Source of the DNA: Fulvivirga maritima
GTDB lineage: Bacteria; Bacteroidota; Bacteroidia; Cytophagales; Cyclobacteriaceae
Assembly: GCF_021389955.1 (NCBI RefSeq)
Contig: NZ_CP089980.1
Span: 3,467,001 to 3,531,000, forward strand
DNA length: 64,000 nt
Direction: 5' to 3'
In this document: positions 37,587-46,720 of the stretch, piece after piece
Numbering within the stretch: the stretch's first letter is position 1
Layout of the letters: each line of letters opens with the position of its first letter
The notes under the pieces: model-generated
The model's database searches: none
What the model saw: the letters and a program-made list of their open reading frames with translations, nothing else
Told to the model about the DNA's origin: nothing
Made by a program: the position numbers and the translations under genes

Positions 37587-40500
37587 ATGAAAAATAACAC
37601 CTTAATTCAGGTTCTTAAAAAGCGCCGGAAGCAAGAGTGTATTGGTATACACTTTATAGAAAGTAGTACAGATGAAAGTTTCTTATCATACGCAGAGTTG
37701 TATCAAAAAGCAATGTTGGCCTTAGGTTTTATTCAAAGGTTAGGCGTGCATCGTGGAGATGAATTAGTTTTTAATGTAGATGACAATAGAACCTTTATTA
37801 CAGCTTTTTGGGCTTGTTTGTTTGGAGGGATAATACCTGTTCCAATAACATTAGGACAGAATGATGATCATAAGAAGAAGTTGTTTAATATATGGGGGAA
37901 ACTCAATAACCCTTATGTTTTAGTCTCGACACCTACTTTAAATCGATTAGAAAAATACGCAATACAAAGCGGTTTGCAAGCTGTTTTTGAAGAAATGAGT
38001 CTGAAACAGGTGAATGCCGAGTATGTTGTTCAGAGTAATGAAATGGGAAAGGTATATGAGTCAAGCGAAGATGATATTGCTTTTATACAATTTTCATCAG
38101 GTTCAACAGGAGATCCCAAAGGCGTGGTTTTGACTCATAAAAACTTAATTACCAATGTAGCGGCTATTAGCCAAGCAGCAGGGTATTCTAATGATGACTC
38201 TATGATAAGTTGGATGCCTTTAACTCATGATATGGGGTTGATTGGCTTTCATATAAATCCTTTGTTTTCAGGGATGAATCAATATCTTATGCCTACAAAT
38301 TTGTTTGTCAGAAGGCCTTCATTGTGGTTTGATAAGGTTTCTTTGCATAAAATAACGGTGTTGTGTTCACCTAATTTTGGGTACCGCTATCTTTTAAAGC
38401 ATTATAGTTTTGAGCAGGCCAAAGATTGGGAGCTATCAAGTGTAAGGCTGATCTATAATGGGGCTGAGCCTATTTCTGTATACTTATGTTATGAATTCAT
38501 AGAAGAAATGTCGAATTATGGGCTTGACAGGAGGGCATTATGTCCGGTTTATGGATTGGCGGAAGCGAGTTTGGCTGTTTCTATCTCAGATCTTAATGAT
38601 TTTGTAAAATGCTATAATATTGATAGAGAAAGTTTGAAATTTGGAGATGAAGTCAGGCCTGTGGCAGATGACGAAGAGGGAATCTCATTAGTGAATGTTG
38701 GTAGGTCAATAAATGATTGTGATTTAAGAATTACTGATGATAATAGTACGGCGGTTTCGGATGGGGTTATAGGACATGTTCAAATTAAGGGAGATAATGT
38801 TACCTTGGGGTACTATAATGATTATAAGGCTACCGTTAGGGCGAAAGTTGAAGGTGGGTGGTTGAAAACTGGAGATTTAGGCTTTATAAAAGATGGTTGC
38901 CTTTATATCACAGGTAGAAGTAAGGATATAATTTTTGTAAACGGACAAAATTTTTATCCTCATGATATTGAGCGATTTGCTGAACAGGTTGAAGGAGTAG
39001 AGTTGAATAAAATTGTAGTTTCAGGTTTTTTTAATTCACAAACTCAAAAGGAGGAAGTGGTCACTTTCGTTTTCCATAGAGGATCTTTGGATAAATTTGT
39101 GCCTGTACTCACTGAACTAAAATCACATATTTATAATGCAATCGGATTTGATTTGGGTTTAATAATCCCTGTAAAGGATATACCGAGGACCACTAGTGGT
39201 AAGTTACAGAGGTATAAGCTTGTGATGCAATATATAAGGGGTGATTTTTCGGAAATCATAAATCAGTTAAATGAATTGCTTGTATCGTGCGAGGTGGAGA
39301 AATCGAATTCTGCTTACACAGAATTCGAAAAAAAATTGATAGATATTTGTAAGGAAGTATTATCCGTGGACAGTATTGATGGAAATAAAAGTTTTATTGA
39401 ACTAGGGGGCAATTCATTAAAAGCAGCAGAGTTTGGAATGATTCTTAATCAAGAATTTAATATAGATCTGCCAATCAATACCTTGTACGATTATCCAAGC
39501 ATTGATGCATTAGTTAAATCTAATTTTAATTTTAGCAAGAAAGAATTTTTGCCAATTCCCCAATTTCCGTCGCAAAGCGTATATAAGTTGTCAAGTGCTC
39601 AAGAAAGGTTGTTTTACGCCTGGCATTTTGACAAGCATTCAGTTGCTTATAATGTGCCGATAGCATTTAATATCAAGGGGAAGTTTGATGAAATTAAATT
39701 AAGAAATTGCTTCCAGAAAATTATTAATTCTAATGATGCTTTAAGAATGACCTTTAGCTTATTAGATAATAATCCGATATTTCATATAAGCAAGAACATG
39801 TATCTGGACATAAAGGAGCATACATGTGAGGTAAATGAAGTGTCGAAAAAATTGAAGGAACTGGTAGTGCCTTTCGATTTAGAAACAGGGCCGCTTTTTA
39901 GGGTTTCAATATTATATGTTACTCAGCATGAGCCAGTATTGTTGTTAGATTTTCATCATATTATTGCGGATGGCATATCAATATATAAATTCATTGAAGA
40001 GTTGGTGCTGATTTATGAGGAAAAATCCCTCAATGAAAGTAAGATTGGTTATAAAGATTATGTTCTATGGGAATCTCAATATTTGTCTTCTGAGGAAATG
40101 GAACTAGATAGAGCCTACTGGCTAGATGAATATTTGGATGATATTCCTATTCTCGATTTGCCTACTGATCGAGGTCGCCCAAAAATATTCAGTAATATAG
40201 GAGCCAAGCTTGAGTATGAGCTTACTCCAGATGTCAGTTCCCGGTTGAGGTACCTGGCTAGGCAGAGTAATTGTACACTTCATGTATTTCTATATACACT
40301 TTATACTTTAATTCTCTCAAAATATTCTGGACAAAATGAGCTTGTTGTTGGTGTGCCAGTGGCTGGAAGAAATCACCCTGATTTAAAGAATTTGCAAGGT
40401 ATGTTTGTTAATAATCTTGCGATTCGAACGCAAATACCCACTCATTGTTCATTTAAGGATTTTTTAAAAAAGCAAAAGGAGAATCTTTCCATGGGTGTGG

Positions 40501-43500
40501 ATCATAAAAATTATCCTTTTACATACCTTGTGAATGATTTGGCTATCAGTAGGGATTCAAGCAGAAATCCATTGTTTGATACCATGTTTGTCTTTCAGAA
40601 TATGGGTTTTCCAAATGCTGAAACTAGTGATTTTACGCTGACTAGGCATCCGTTTGATCCTGGTTTTTCGAAATTTGATATTTCAATGGAGGTGTTTGAT
40701 TATGAGCAGTCTATCAAATACTCAATTGAATACGCAAAATCAATCTTTGACAAAGAGACTATTTTGAGATTCAAAAACCATTTTGAAATTATTTTAAATA
40801 GGGTCTTAGATAATATTGAGATAGATATTTCGGAAATTTCAATGCTGTCCAAACCTGAGCATAATTGGTCGGTTTCAGTTTTTAACAGAACCGAGTCTGA
40901 TTATCCTGAAGGTAAATTAATTCATGAATTATTTGAAGATCAGGTAAAGCTAAATCCTGATAATGTTGCGTTAGAGTGCGATGACTTGCTTGTTTCATAT
41001 GCAGAATTGAATGAACGTGCTGATAGCTTGTCTCTTTCTTTAAGGAAGAATGGAGTTGAAGGAAATGAGGTTGTTGCAGTTTTATTGCCTCGTTCAATTG
41101 AGTTTGTTGTAGCTATTCTCGGGGTATTAAAAGCAGGTTGTTGCTATATACCATTAGATGATGAGATGCCAGAAGAGCGAATAAATTACATTTTAGGACA
41201 TAGTAAGTGCAGATTTGTAGTTACCTCGAAGATGCTCGAGTCCAAGTTGGTAAAATGGCAATTAGAGCAAACCGCTTCTAAACCATGTGTTATTGATATA
41301 CGCCGAGAGATAACAAGTGAGAATATTCAAGTTAGGGTTCCATCACTAAGTTCTAATTACTTAGCATATGTTATTTACACATCAGGAACCACCGGAGTGC
41401 CAAAGGGAGTGTCTATTGAGCATAAATCCCTGGTTAATTACATACATTGGGCCTCTAAAAGTTATCTTTCAGGCAAAGAATCATCTTTCGCCCTTTTTAC
41501 GCCAATGTCATTTGATCTTACAGTTACTTCAATCTTTACCCCATTAATAACAGGTAATAAAATCGTAATTTATGGTGAGGACAATCATTCTGTATTGGTC
41601 GATAGTGTTTTGCGAGACAATAAATCACAAGCAGTAAAGCTTACTCCCTCACATCTCCGGCTTTTATTAGAGAGTGATGTTACTGTCTTGGGTAATAGTG
41701 TCATAGAGCGATTAATAGTAGGAGGAGAAGCGTTAGAATATGATCTTGCAAAGAAAATTTTCATAAAGTTTGGAGAAAAAGTAAGCATCTTTAATGAATA
41801 CGGTCCCACTGAAGCTACGGTGGGTTGCATGATACATCTATTTGATTTGTCAGATGAGGAAATCAAAACAGTGCCAATTGGAGTACCAGCAGATAATATG
41901 CAGATTTACCTGTTAGATCAATTTAAGCAGCCAGTGCCAGTGGGGGTGAAAGGTGAAATATACATTGGAGGATTAGGCCTGGCACGTAATTATATGTTTA
42001 ACGATCAGCTAACGAAGAATAAGTTTATCGCTAATCCTTTTGTGGATGGTGCCAAAATGTTCAAAACCGGAGATATAGCAAGGCGATTGAAAAATGGGAC
42101 AATTGAATACATAGGTAGGCAAGACCATCAAGTAAAAATTAATGGTTATCGTATCGAATTACTAGAAATTGAGAATTGCTTGTCCAGTTTCCCAGGAGTA
42201 AATAAAGCAGTGGTACTTGTGAGGGCCAATGATAAACATAAAAAAATTATATACGCATATTTTACTGGCGATGAATCAGTAGACAATGTTTCTTTAAAAG
42301 CTTATGTAGTCAAGATATTACCTTATTATATGATTCCATCATACTATTTAAAAGTAGATAAAATTCCACTGACTAAGAATGGGAAAATTGATTATGAATC
42401 TTTACCTATTCCTTCTAAAAAGGTTAATGTTGATACTATCGAGGCTCCAAGAAATTATACTGAGACAATATTTCTTAAGGTATGGATGGAGGTATTTTCT
42501 AGTGACAGTATCTCTATAACTGACAATTTCTTTGAACTTGGAGGGGATTCAATTAAAGCGGTACAGATCTCTGCCAAATTGAGTACTGAAGGTGTTTTTG
42601 TAAGTGTTAGAGATATTCTTACTTATCATACCATAGAAGAGACTAGTTTACATGCTAAGTTCTCTAATGATAAAACCTATAATCAGGCACTTATTACTGG
42701 TGAAAAAAATCTTACACCTATTGAATCGTGGTTCTTCTCTAAAGAGTTTGCAATTCCTAATTATTACAATCAATCAGTAGTCTTGAAATTTCGAGATAAA
42801 ATAAATAGAGATGTATTAAAAAAGGCATTCAAAGAAGTTATTGCTCACCATGACGGTATGAGGTTGAATCTTTCTCATGATGAAAGAAAAATGGAATTTG
42901 ATAATTTGAGTTTTACTGATTGCTTTGATGTTTTAGATATTACAGTTGCATCCTTCGAGGAACAACAAATTAAGATTGAAGAGCTTAAGAGCCGATTTAA
43001 CTTATTTGAAGGGCTGTTGGTGAGTGCTGCTATCTTTAGGAATAGTAATGATTTAGATACTTTATTTATTACTTGCCATCATCTGGTTATGGACGGGGTT
43101 TCATGGAGGATTTTTCTTGCAGATTTACATTCTTGCTATCAAAGTATCAATAACTCTAAAAGCCATAAATTACCAGAAAAAACAGCTTCCTTAAAAGATT
43201 GGTATGAAGCTCTGAATTTATTTGCGAATTCAGATCAAATGAAAAAGTCAGAAGAATATTGGAGAGATTTGGGTTCTATAGATTTTTCAATACCACTCGA
43301 TAATGACATAGATGATTGGCGCTGTTTAAATTTAGCCAAGCATACTACTGTGCTTTCAGAAGATGATACCTCATTTTTATTAAAGGATGCTCATCATGCA
43401 TATAATACTGATGTTTCAATTCTTTTGAACGTTGCCTTGTTATTAAGTCTTAAGGAATGGACTAAATATGAATCGTTTATTATTGAACATGAGAATCATG

Positions 43501-44045
43501 GCCGTCATCTTGAAGGTATAGATGTATCTCGCACAGTTGGTTGGTTTACATCAATGTATCCTGTTAAATTTTCTATGAAAGACATGGAAATATCTCAGCA
43601 AATTCTATCAGTAAAAGATCAAATGAAGATAGTGCCTGATTATGGCATTGGTTATGGAATAATGAAGTATATGCAGGGAGGTAATTGTGAAGAGGCAATG
43701 TCTCATGTTAGGTTCAATTATCTAGGTCAATTTGACGGGGAGATGAATAATGAATTATTTTTTTACAGTCATGAACATCATGGTGCAGAGTCCGCTTTAG
43801 AAAATGCTATGACAGCCAAATTGGAGATGAATTTAATGATATACGGAGGTGAATTAATAGTTGATTTTCATTATAATCGTCTGGCTCATGAATCATCCAC
43901 CATAATTTGGTTTGGGGAAATATATATGCAAAATCTACGAAAAATTATTGAGCATATTAAGATACAAACGGACGTTCATTTTTCGCCATCTGATTTTGAG
44001 AATGCTAAATTAACCGTGTCAGATATTGATGCTCTATTTGAATGA
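37587..44045 (+). CDS. NRPS loading protein: FAAL-ACP-C-A(Asn)-PCP-E
   Basis: A 2152-residue initiating synthetase. Residues 1-590 are a fatty acyl-AMP ligase: SSGSTGDPKG at 170-179, SWMPLTHDMGLIG and NGAEPIS. An ACP follows with LGGNSLKA (attachment Ser 610). The condensation domain (about 665-1105) has HHIIADG from His 790 and should join the acyl chain to the amino acid. The adenylation domain (about 1120-1600; YTSGTTG at 1264-1270) has the ten-residue code DLTKIGEVGK read by eye, which is a known Asn code. The PCP is LGGDSIKA (Ser 1655). The last domain (about 1710-2150) is an epimerase: HHLVMDG at 1831, ENHGRH at 1969 and VRFNYLGQFD near 2041, so Asn is turned to D-Asn. All key residues are intact. 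Start is the ATG at 37587. The stop overlaps a small ORF by 17 nt. Confidence 0.93.
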   Translation: MKNNTLIQVLKKRRKQECIGIHFIESSTDESFLSYAELYQKAMLALGFIQRLGVHRGDELVFNVDDNRTFITAFWACLFGGIIPVPITLGQNDDHKKKLFNIWGKLNNPYVLVSTPTLNRLEKYAIQSGLQAVFEEMSLKQVNAEYVVQSNEMGKVYESSEDDIAFIQFSSGSTGDPKGVVLTHKNLITNVAAISQAAGYSNDDSMISWMPLTHDMGLIGFHINPLFSGMNQYLMPTNLFVRRPSLWFDKVSLHKITVLCSPNFGYRYLLKHYSFEQAKDWELSSVRLIYNGAEPISVYLCYEFIEEMSNYGLDRRALCPVYGLAEASLAVSISDLNDFVKCYNIDRESLKFGDEVRPVADDEEGISLVNVGRSINDCDLRITDDNSTAVSDGVIGHVQIKGDNVTLGYYNDYKATVRAKVEGGWLKTGDLGFIKDGCLYITGRSKDIIFVNGQNFYPHDIERFAEQVEGVELNKIVVSGFFNSQTQKEEVVTFVFHRGSLDKFVPVLTELKSHIYNAIGFDLGLIIPVKDIPRTTSGKLQRYKLVMQYIRGDFSEIINQLNELLVSCEVEKSNSAYTEFEKKLIDICKEVLSVDSIDGNKSFIELGGNSLKAAEFGMILNQEFNIDLPINTLYDYPSIDALVKSNFNFSKKEFLPIPQFPSQSVYKLSSAQERLFYAWHFDKHSVAYNVPIAFNIKGKFDEIKLRNCFQKIINSNDALRMTFSLLDNNPIFHISKNMYLDIKEHTCEVNEVSKKLKELVVPFDLETGPLFRVSILYVTQHEPVLLLDFHHIIADGISIYKFIEELVLIYEEKSLNESKIGYKDYVLWESQYLSSEEMELDRAYWLDEYLDDIPILDLPTDRGRPKIFSNIGAKLEYELTPDVSSRLRYLARQSNCTLHVFLYTLYTLILSKYSGQNELVVGVPVAGRNHPDLKNLQGMFVNNLAIRTQIPTHCSFKDFLKKQKENLSMGVDHKNYPFTYLVNDLAISRDSSRNPLFDTMFVFQNMGFPNAETSDFTLTRHPFDPGFSKFDISMEVFDYEQSIKYSIEYAKSIFDKETILRFKNHFEIILNRVLDNIEIDISEISMLSKPEHNWSVSVFNRTESDYPEGKLIHELFEDQVKLNPDNVALECDDLLVSYAELNERADSLSLSLRKNGVEGNEVVAVLLPRSIEFVVAILGVLKAGCCYIPLDDEMPEERINYILGHSKCRFVVTSKMLESKLVKWQLEQTASKPCVIDIRREITSENIQVRVPSLSSNYLAYVIYTSGTTGVPKGVSIEHKSLVNYIHWASKSYLSGKESSFALFTPMSFDLTVTSIFTPLITGNKIVIYGEDNHSVLVDSVLRDNKSQAVKLTPSHLRLLLESDVTVLGNSVIERLIVGGEALEYDLAKKIFIKFGEKVSIFNEYGPTEATVGCMIHLFDLSDEEIKTVPIGVPADNMQIYLLDQFKQPVPVGVKGEIYIGGLGLARNYMFNDQLTKNKFIANPFVDGAKMFKTGDIARRLKNGTIEYIGRQDHQVKINGYRIELLEIENCLSSFPGVNKAVVLVRANDKHKKIIYAYFTGDESVDNVSLKAYVVKILPYYMIPSYYLKVDKIPLTKNGKIDYESLPIPSKKVNVDTIEAPRNYTETIFLKVWMEVFSSDSISITDNFFELGGDSIKAVQISAKLSTEGVFVSVRDILTYHTIEETSLHAKFSNDKTYNQALITGEKNLTPIESWFFSKEFAIPNYYNQSVVLKFRDKINRDVLKKAFKEVIAHHDGMRLNLSHDERKMEFDNLSFTDCFDVLDITVASFEEQQIKIEELKSRFNLFEGLLVSAAIFRNSNDLDTLFITCHHLVMDGVSWRIFLADLHSCYQSINNSKSHKLPEKTASLKDWYEALNLFANSDQMKKSEEYWRDLGSIDFSIPLDNDIDDWRCLNLAKHTTVLSEDDTSFLLKDAHHAYNTDVSILLNVALLLSLKEWTKYESFIIEHENHGRHLEGIDVSRTVGWFTSMYPVKFSMKDMEISQQILSVKDQMKIVPDYGIGYGIMKYMQGGNCEEAMSHVRFNYLGQFDGEMNNELFFYSHEHHGAESALENAMTAKLEMNLMIYGGELIVDFHYNRLAHESSTIIWFGEIYMQNLRKIIEHIKIQTDVHFSPSDFENAKLTVSDIDALFE

Positions 44046-44220
44046 TGCATATGTAGTCACCATTCTGTTATTATTATTAATTCTTTTTGTGGTCCTACTT
44101 GTACTTGTTCAATATTCCACCTATCTTAAGGGAGTAAGTTATTATAAGCCAGTATTTAGTGGAAAAAAATCAAAAGTTCAATTTGAACTTTTGATAAAAA
44201 GTCATCAGTATTCTTTCTGA
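44029..44220 (+). CDS. Small single-pass membrane protein, overlapping the NRPS stop
   Basis: A 63-residue ORF beginning at an ATG 17 nt before the end of the NRPS gene, in another frame. After MLYLNDAY comes a very hydrophobic segment (about 9-28, mostly Leu, Val and Ile) that should span the inner membrane, and then a basic tail (GKKSK). The overlap with the NRPS stop suggests translational coupling. I do not recognise a family, and part of the coding sequence holds a perfect palindrome (44169-44195). It may be a small partner of the permease encoded next, but it could be a chance ORF. Confidence 0.45.
   Translation: MLYLNDAYVVTILLLLLILFVVLLVLVQYSTYLKGVSYYKPVFSGKKSKVQFELLIKSHQYSF
44169..44195. 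repeat. Perfect 13-bp palindrome upstream of the permease gene
   Basis: ATCAAAAGTTCAA (44169-44181) and its exact inverse TTGAACTTTTGAT (44183-44195) are separated by one base. On the minus strand a T-run follows, as in a terminator; on the plus strand an A-run follows, so it is not a plus-strand terminator. It lies about 100 bp before the permease start, where a repressor or activator could bind. Confidence 0.6.
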
Positions 44221-44295
44221 TGCATTCATGTGTTTGGAATAATCTGTGTTGCATTGGCTATTTTATTCTAATGATCAAAATAAACCTAACCTAAT

Positions 44296-46665
44296 ATGTT
44301 AAAACATAATCTTCGTCTCATTCTTAGAAGCTTTATGCGTTTTAAGACGACTTTCTTAATTAACCTTATCGGGTTATCAGCTGGTCTTAGCAGTGTATTT
44401 TTTATTTATATGTGGGTAAGTGATGAAATGTCTTTTGATAAATTTCATAAAGACAGCAGAAATCTTTATCAAATAATGGAAAATCAGGAGAATTCTGATT
44501 TAATAAAGACAGTGGATAATACTCCTGACCCATTAGCACAGGCTTTGAAGGACGAAATGCCTGAAGTAGAATATTCTACGTTATCAACTCCTTTATCTTG
44601 GTTTCAAGACTTTACTATTTCTTCAAATGATGAGAATGGTGTAAAGGCCACTGGACAATTTGTAGGAAAAGATTATTTTAAAGTCTTTTCATATGAGCTT
44701 ATTTCTGGTAGTAGCGATAAGGTTTTGGCTGATCAAAATTCAATTATTATATCAAGATCCTTAGCTGAAAGTCTTTTTAATACTACAGAAGGTCTTATAG
44801 GTAAAAGAATTGATTGGCAGCTATTACAATTTAAGAAGGATGCTATTATTTCAGGTGTTTTTGAAGATGTACCAGAGCATTCATCGGAACAATTCGATTT
44901 TGTTCTATCGTTCGAATTATTTGCGAATATGTTTCATAGAGAGCCTAATTGGGGGAATAATGGACCAAACACTTTCGTGAGGGTTAAGGAGAATACTGAT
45001 ATTAAAGAATTTAATGCAAAGATTGATGACTTCATCAAGGGTAAGTATGAGGAGTCAAACGTAACTCTATTCGCAAGATTATATAAGGACAGATATTTGT
45101 ATGGTAAATATGAAAACGGGGCTCAAAGTGGAGGGAGAATTGAGTATGTGAAAATATTTTCTATCATAGCAATTTTTATTTTGTTTATAGCCTGTATTAA
45201 CTTTATGAATTTATCCACAGCAAAAGCTTCTAGGCGAATTAAGGAGGTGGGTGTGAAAAAGGCAATAGGTGTTAGTAGAGGTTCATTAGTGGTGCAATAT
45301 TTAGCAGAATCAGTATTAATGGCATTTATCTCTTTGGCTTTATCTCTTATTGTTATAGCGCTTTTTATGCCGAAATTCAATGAGATTACTGGTAAAGACT
45401 TATCTATGCACCTAGATAGCTCACTGATTTTATCTATGGTGGCAATTACATTATTTACAGGATTAATAGCTGGTAGCTATCCTGCTCTGTACTTGTCAGG
45501 TTTTAAGCCTGCTATAATTTTGAAAGGAAAATTCAAGAGCTCTATTAGTGAGCTTTGGGCCAGAAAGGGTTTAGTAGTTTTTCAATTTGCGCTTTCTGTG
45601 ATTTTTATAGTTTCCGTAGTGGTTATTTATAACCAAATGAAGTTTATACAATCAAAAAATATAGGCTATCAAAAGGATAATGTTATATTTTTTGAGAAAG
45701 AGGGAAAGGTTGCAGAAAGTCTTGAGAGCTTTCTAACCGAGGTGAAAAATATTCCTGGAGTGGTTAATGCATCTAGTAGAATGGGGAGTACTATGGGAAG
45801 TTTTATGACCACAGGTAGTGTGGAATGGCCTGGTAAAGATACTGAAAGTGAAATCTCATTTGAAAATGTTGGTGTCAACTATGATTTTCTTGAGACGCTC
45901 GGGATAGAGCTTAAGGATGGAAGAGGTTTTTCCAAAGATCACGGTTCTGATGTAGAAGCAATTGTATTTAACGAAGCGGCTATCAAAGTGATGGGAATTG
46001 AAAATCCTATTGGTCAAAAAATTAATTTGTGGGGGGATCAGAGAGAAATTATCGGCGTAGTCAAGGATTTTCACTTTGAGTCCTTACATGAACAGGTTAA
46101 ACCATTATTTTTCATTTTAGCTCCACAAAAAACTAGTGTTGTTCTAGTAAAACTGGATGGAAGTCATACGTCAGAAACTATTGAGGATATCAAGAATTTT
46201 TATTTGGAATTTGCAGGAACTCCAATAGATTTTCAGTTTCTAAATGTAGCATATGAAGCGCAATATGTTTCTGAACAAAGAGTGTCTTCATTATCTAGAT
46301 ATTTTGCTGCTTTGGCTATAATTATTTCTTGTTTAGGATTATTTGGTCTTGCAACTTTTACGGCTGAAAGAAGATTAAAAGAGATTGGCATAAGAAAAGC
46401 TCTCGGGGCTAATAATTTCACAATCATATATCTTTTGTCATTAGATTTTACAAAAATGGTGCTGGCATCTATAGTTCTTGCTATACCAATCAGTTACTTT
46501 ATTTCTCAGCAATGGCTTGATAACTTTGCTTTTAGTGTAAAACTTGAGGTATGGTATTTTGTGGGAGCGGGGGTTCTGACACTATTAATAGCATGGCTTA
46601 CTGTAAGTTTACAAACTATAAAAGCGGCTATGATTAGCCCTGTTAAATGTTTGAGAACAGAATAA
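44296..46665 (+). CDS. MacB/FtsX-type ABC transporter permease
   Basis: A 789-residue inner-membrane protein with two FtsX cores. One helix at about 18-41 precedes a MacB-type periplasmic domain (about 45-270). Three helices follow (about 285-400; FILFIACINFMNLSTAKASRRIKEVGVKKAIG), then another helix near 425-447, a second periplasmic domain (about 460-660), and three final helices (about 670-785; SRYFAALAIIISCLGLFGLATF, IKEIGIRKALGAN). The repeated KEVGVKKAIG / KEIGIRKALG signatures are typical coupling helices for an ATPase. The ATPase itself is not next to it, so it must be encoded elsewhere or lie downstream. Bacteroidota carry many such permeases, some linked to antimicrobial export or signalling. 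Its place between two NRPS genes, on the same strand, suggests export of or resistance to the cluster's product. Confidence 0.88.
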   Translation: MLKHNLRLILRSFMRFKTTFLINLIGLSAGLSSVFFIYMWVSDEMSFDKFHKDSRNLYQIMENQENSDLIKTVDNTPDPLAQALKDEMPEVEYSTLSTPLSWFQDFTISSNDENGVKATGQFVGKDYFKVFSYELISGSSDKVLADQNSIIISRSLAESLFNTTEGLIGKRIDWQLLQFKKDAIISGVFEDVPEHSSEQFDFVLSFELFANMFHREPNWGNNGPNTFVRVKENTDIKEFNAKIDDFIKGKYEESNVTLFARLYKDRYLYGKYENGAQSGGRIEYVKIFSIIAIFILFIACINFMNLSTAKASRRIKEVGVKKAIGVSRGSLVVQYLAESVLMAFISLALSLIVIALFMPKFNEITGKDLSMHLDSSLILSMVAITLFTGLIAGSYPALYLSGFKPAIILKGKFKSSISELWARKGLVVFQFALSVIFIVSVVVIYNQMKFIQSKNIGYQKDNVIFFEKEGKVAESLESFLTEVKNIPGVVNASSRMGSTMGSFMTTGSVEWPGKDTESEISFENVGVNYDFLETLGIELKDGRGFSKDHGSDVEAIVFNEAAIKVMGIENPIGQKINLWGDQREIIGVVKDFHFESLHEQVKPLFFILAPQKTSVVLVKLDGSHTSETIEDIKNFYLEFAGTPIDFQFLNVAYEAQYVSEQRVSSLSRYFAALAIIISCLGLFGLATFTAERRLKEIGIRKALGANNFTIIYLLSLDFTKMVLASIVLAIPISYFISQQWLDNFAFSVKLEVWYFVGAGVLTLLIAWLTVSLQTIKAAMISPVKCLRTE

Positions 46666-46720
46666 TTTCTGTCTTTTTATTTCGCGATTAAATATCAGTT
46701 TTTAATAGAAAAGTGTAGCA

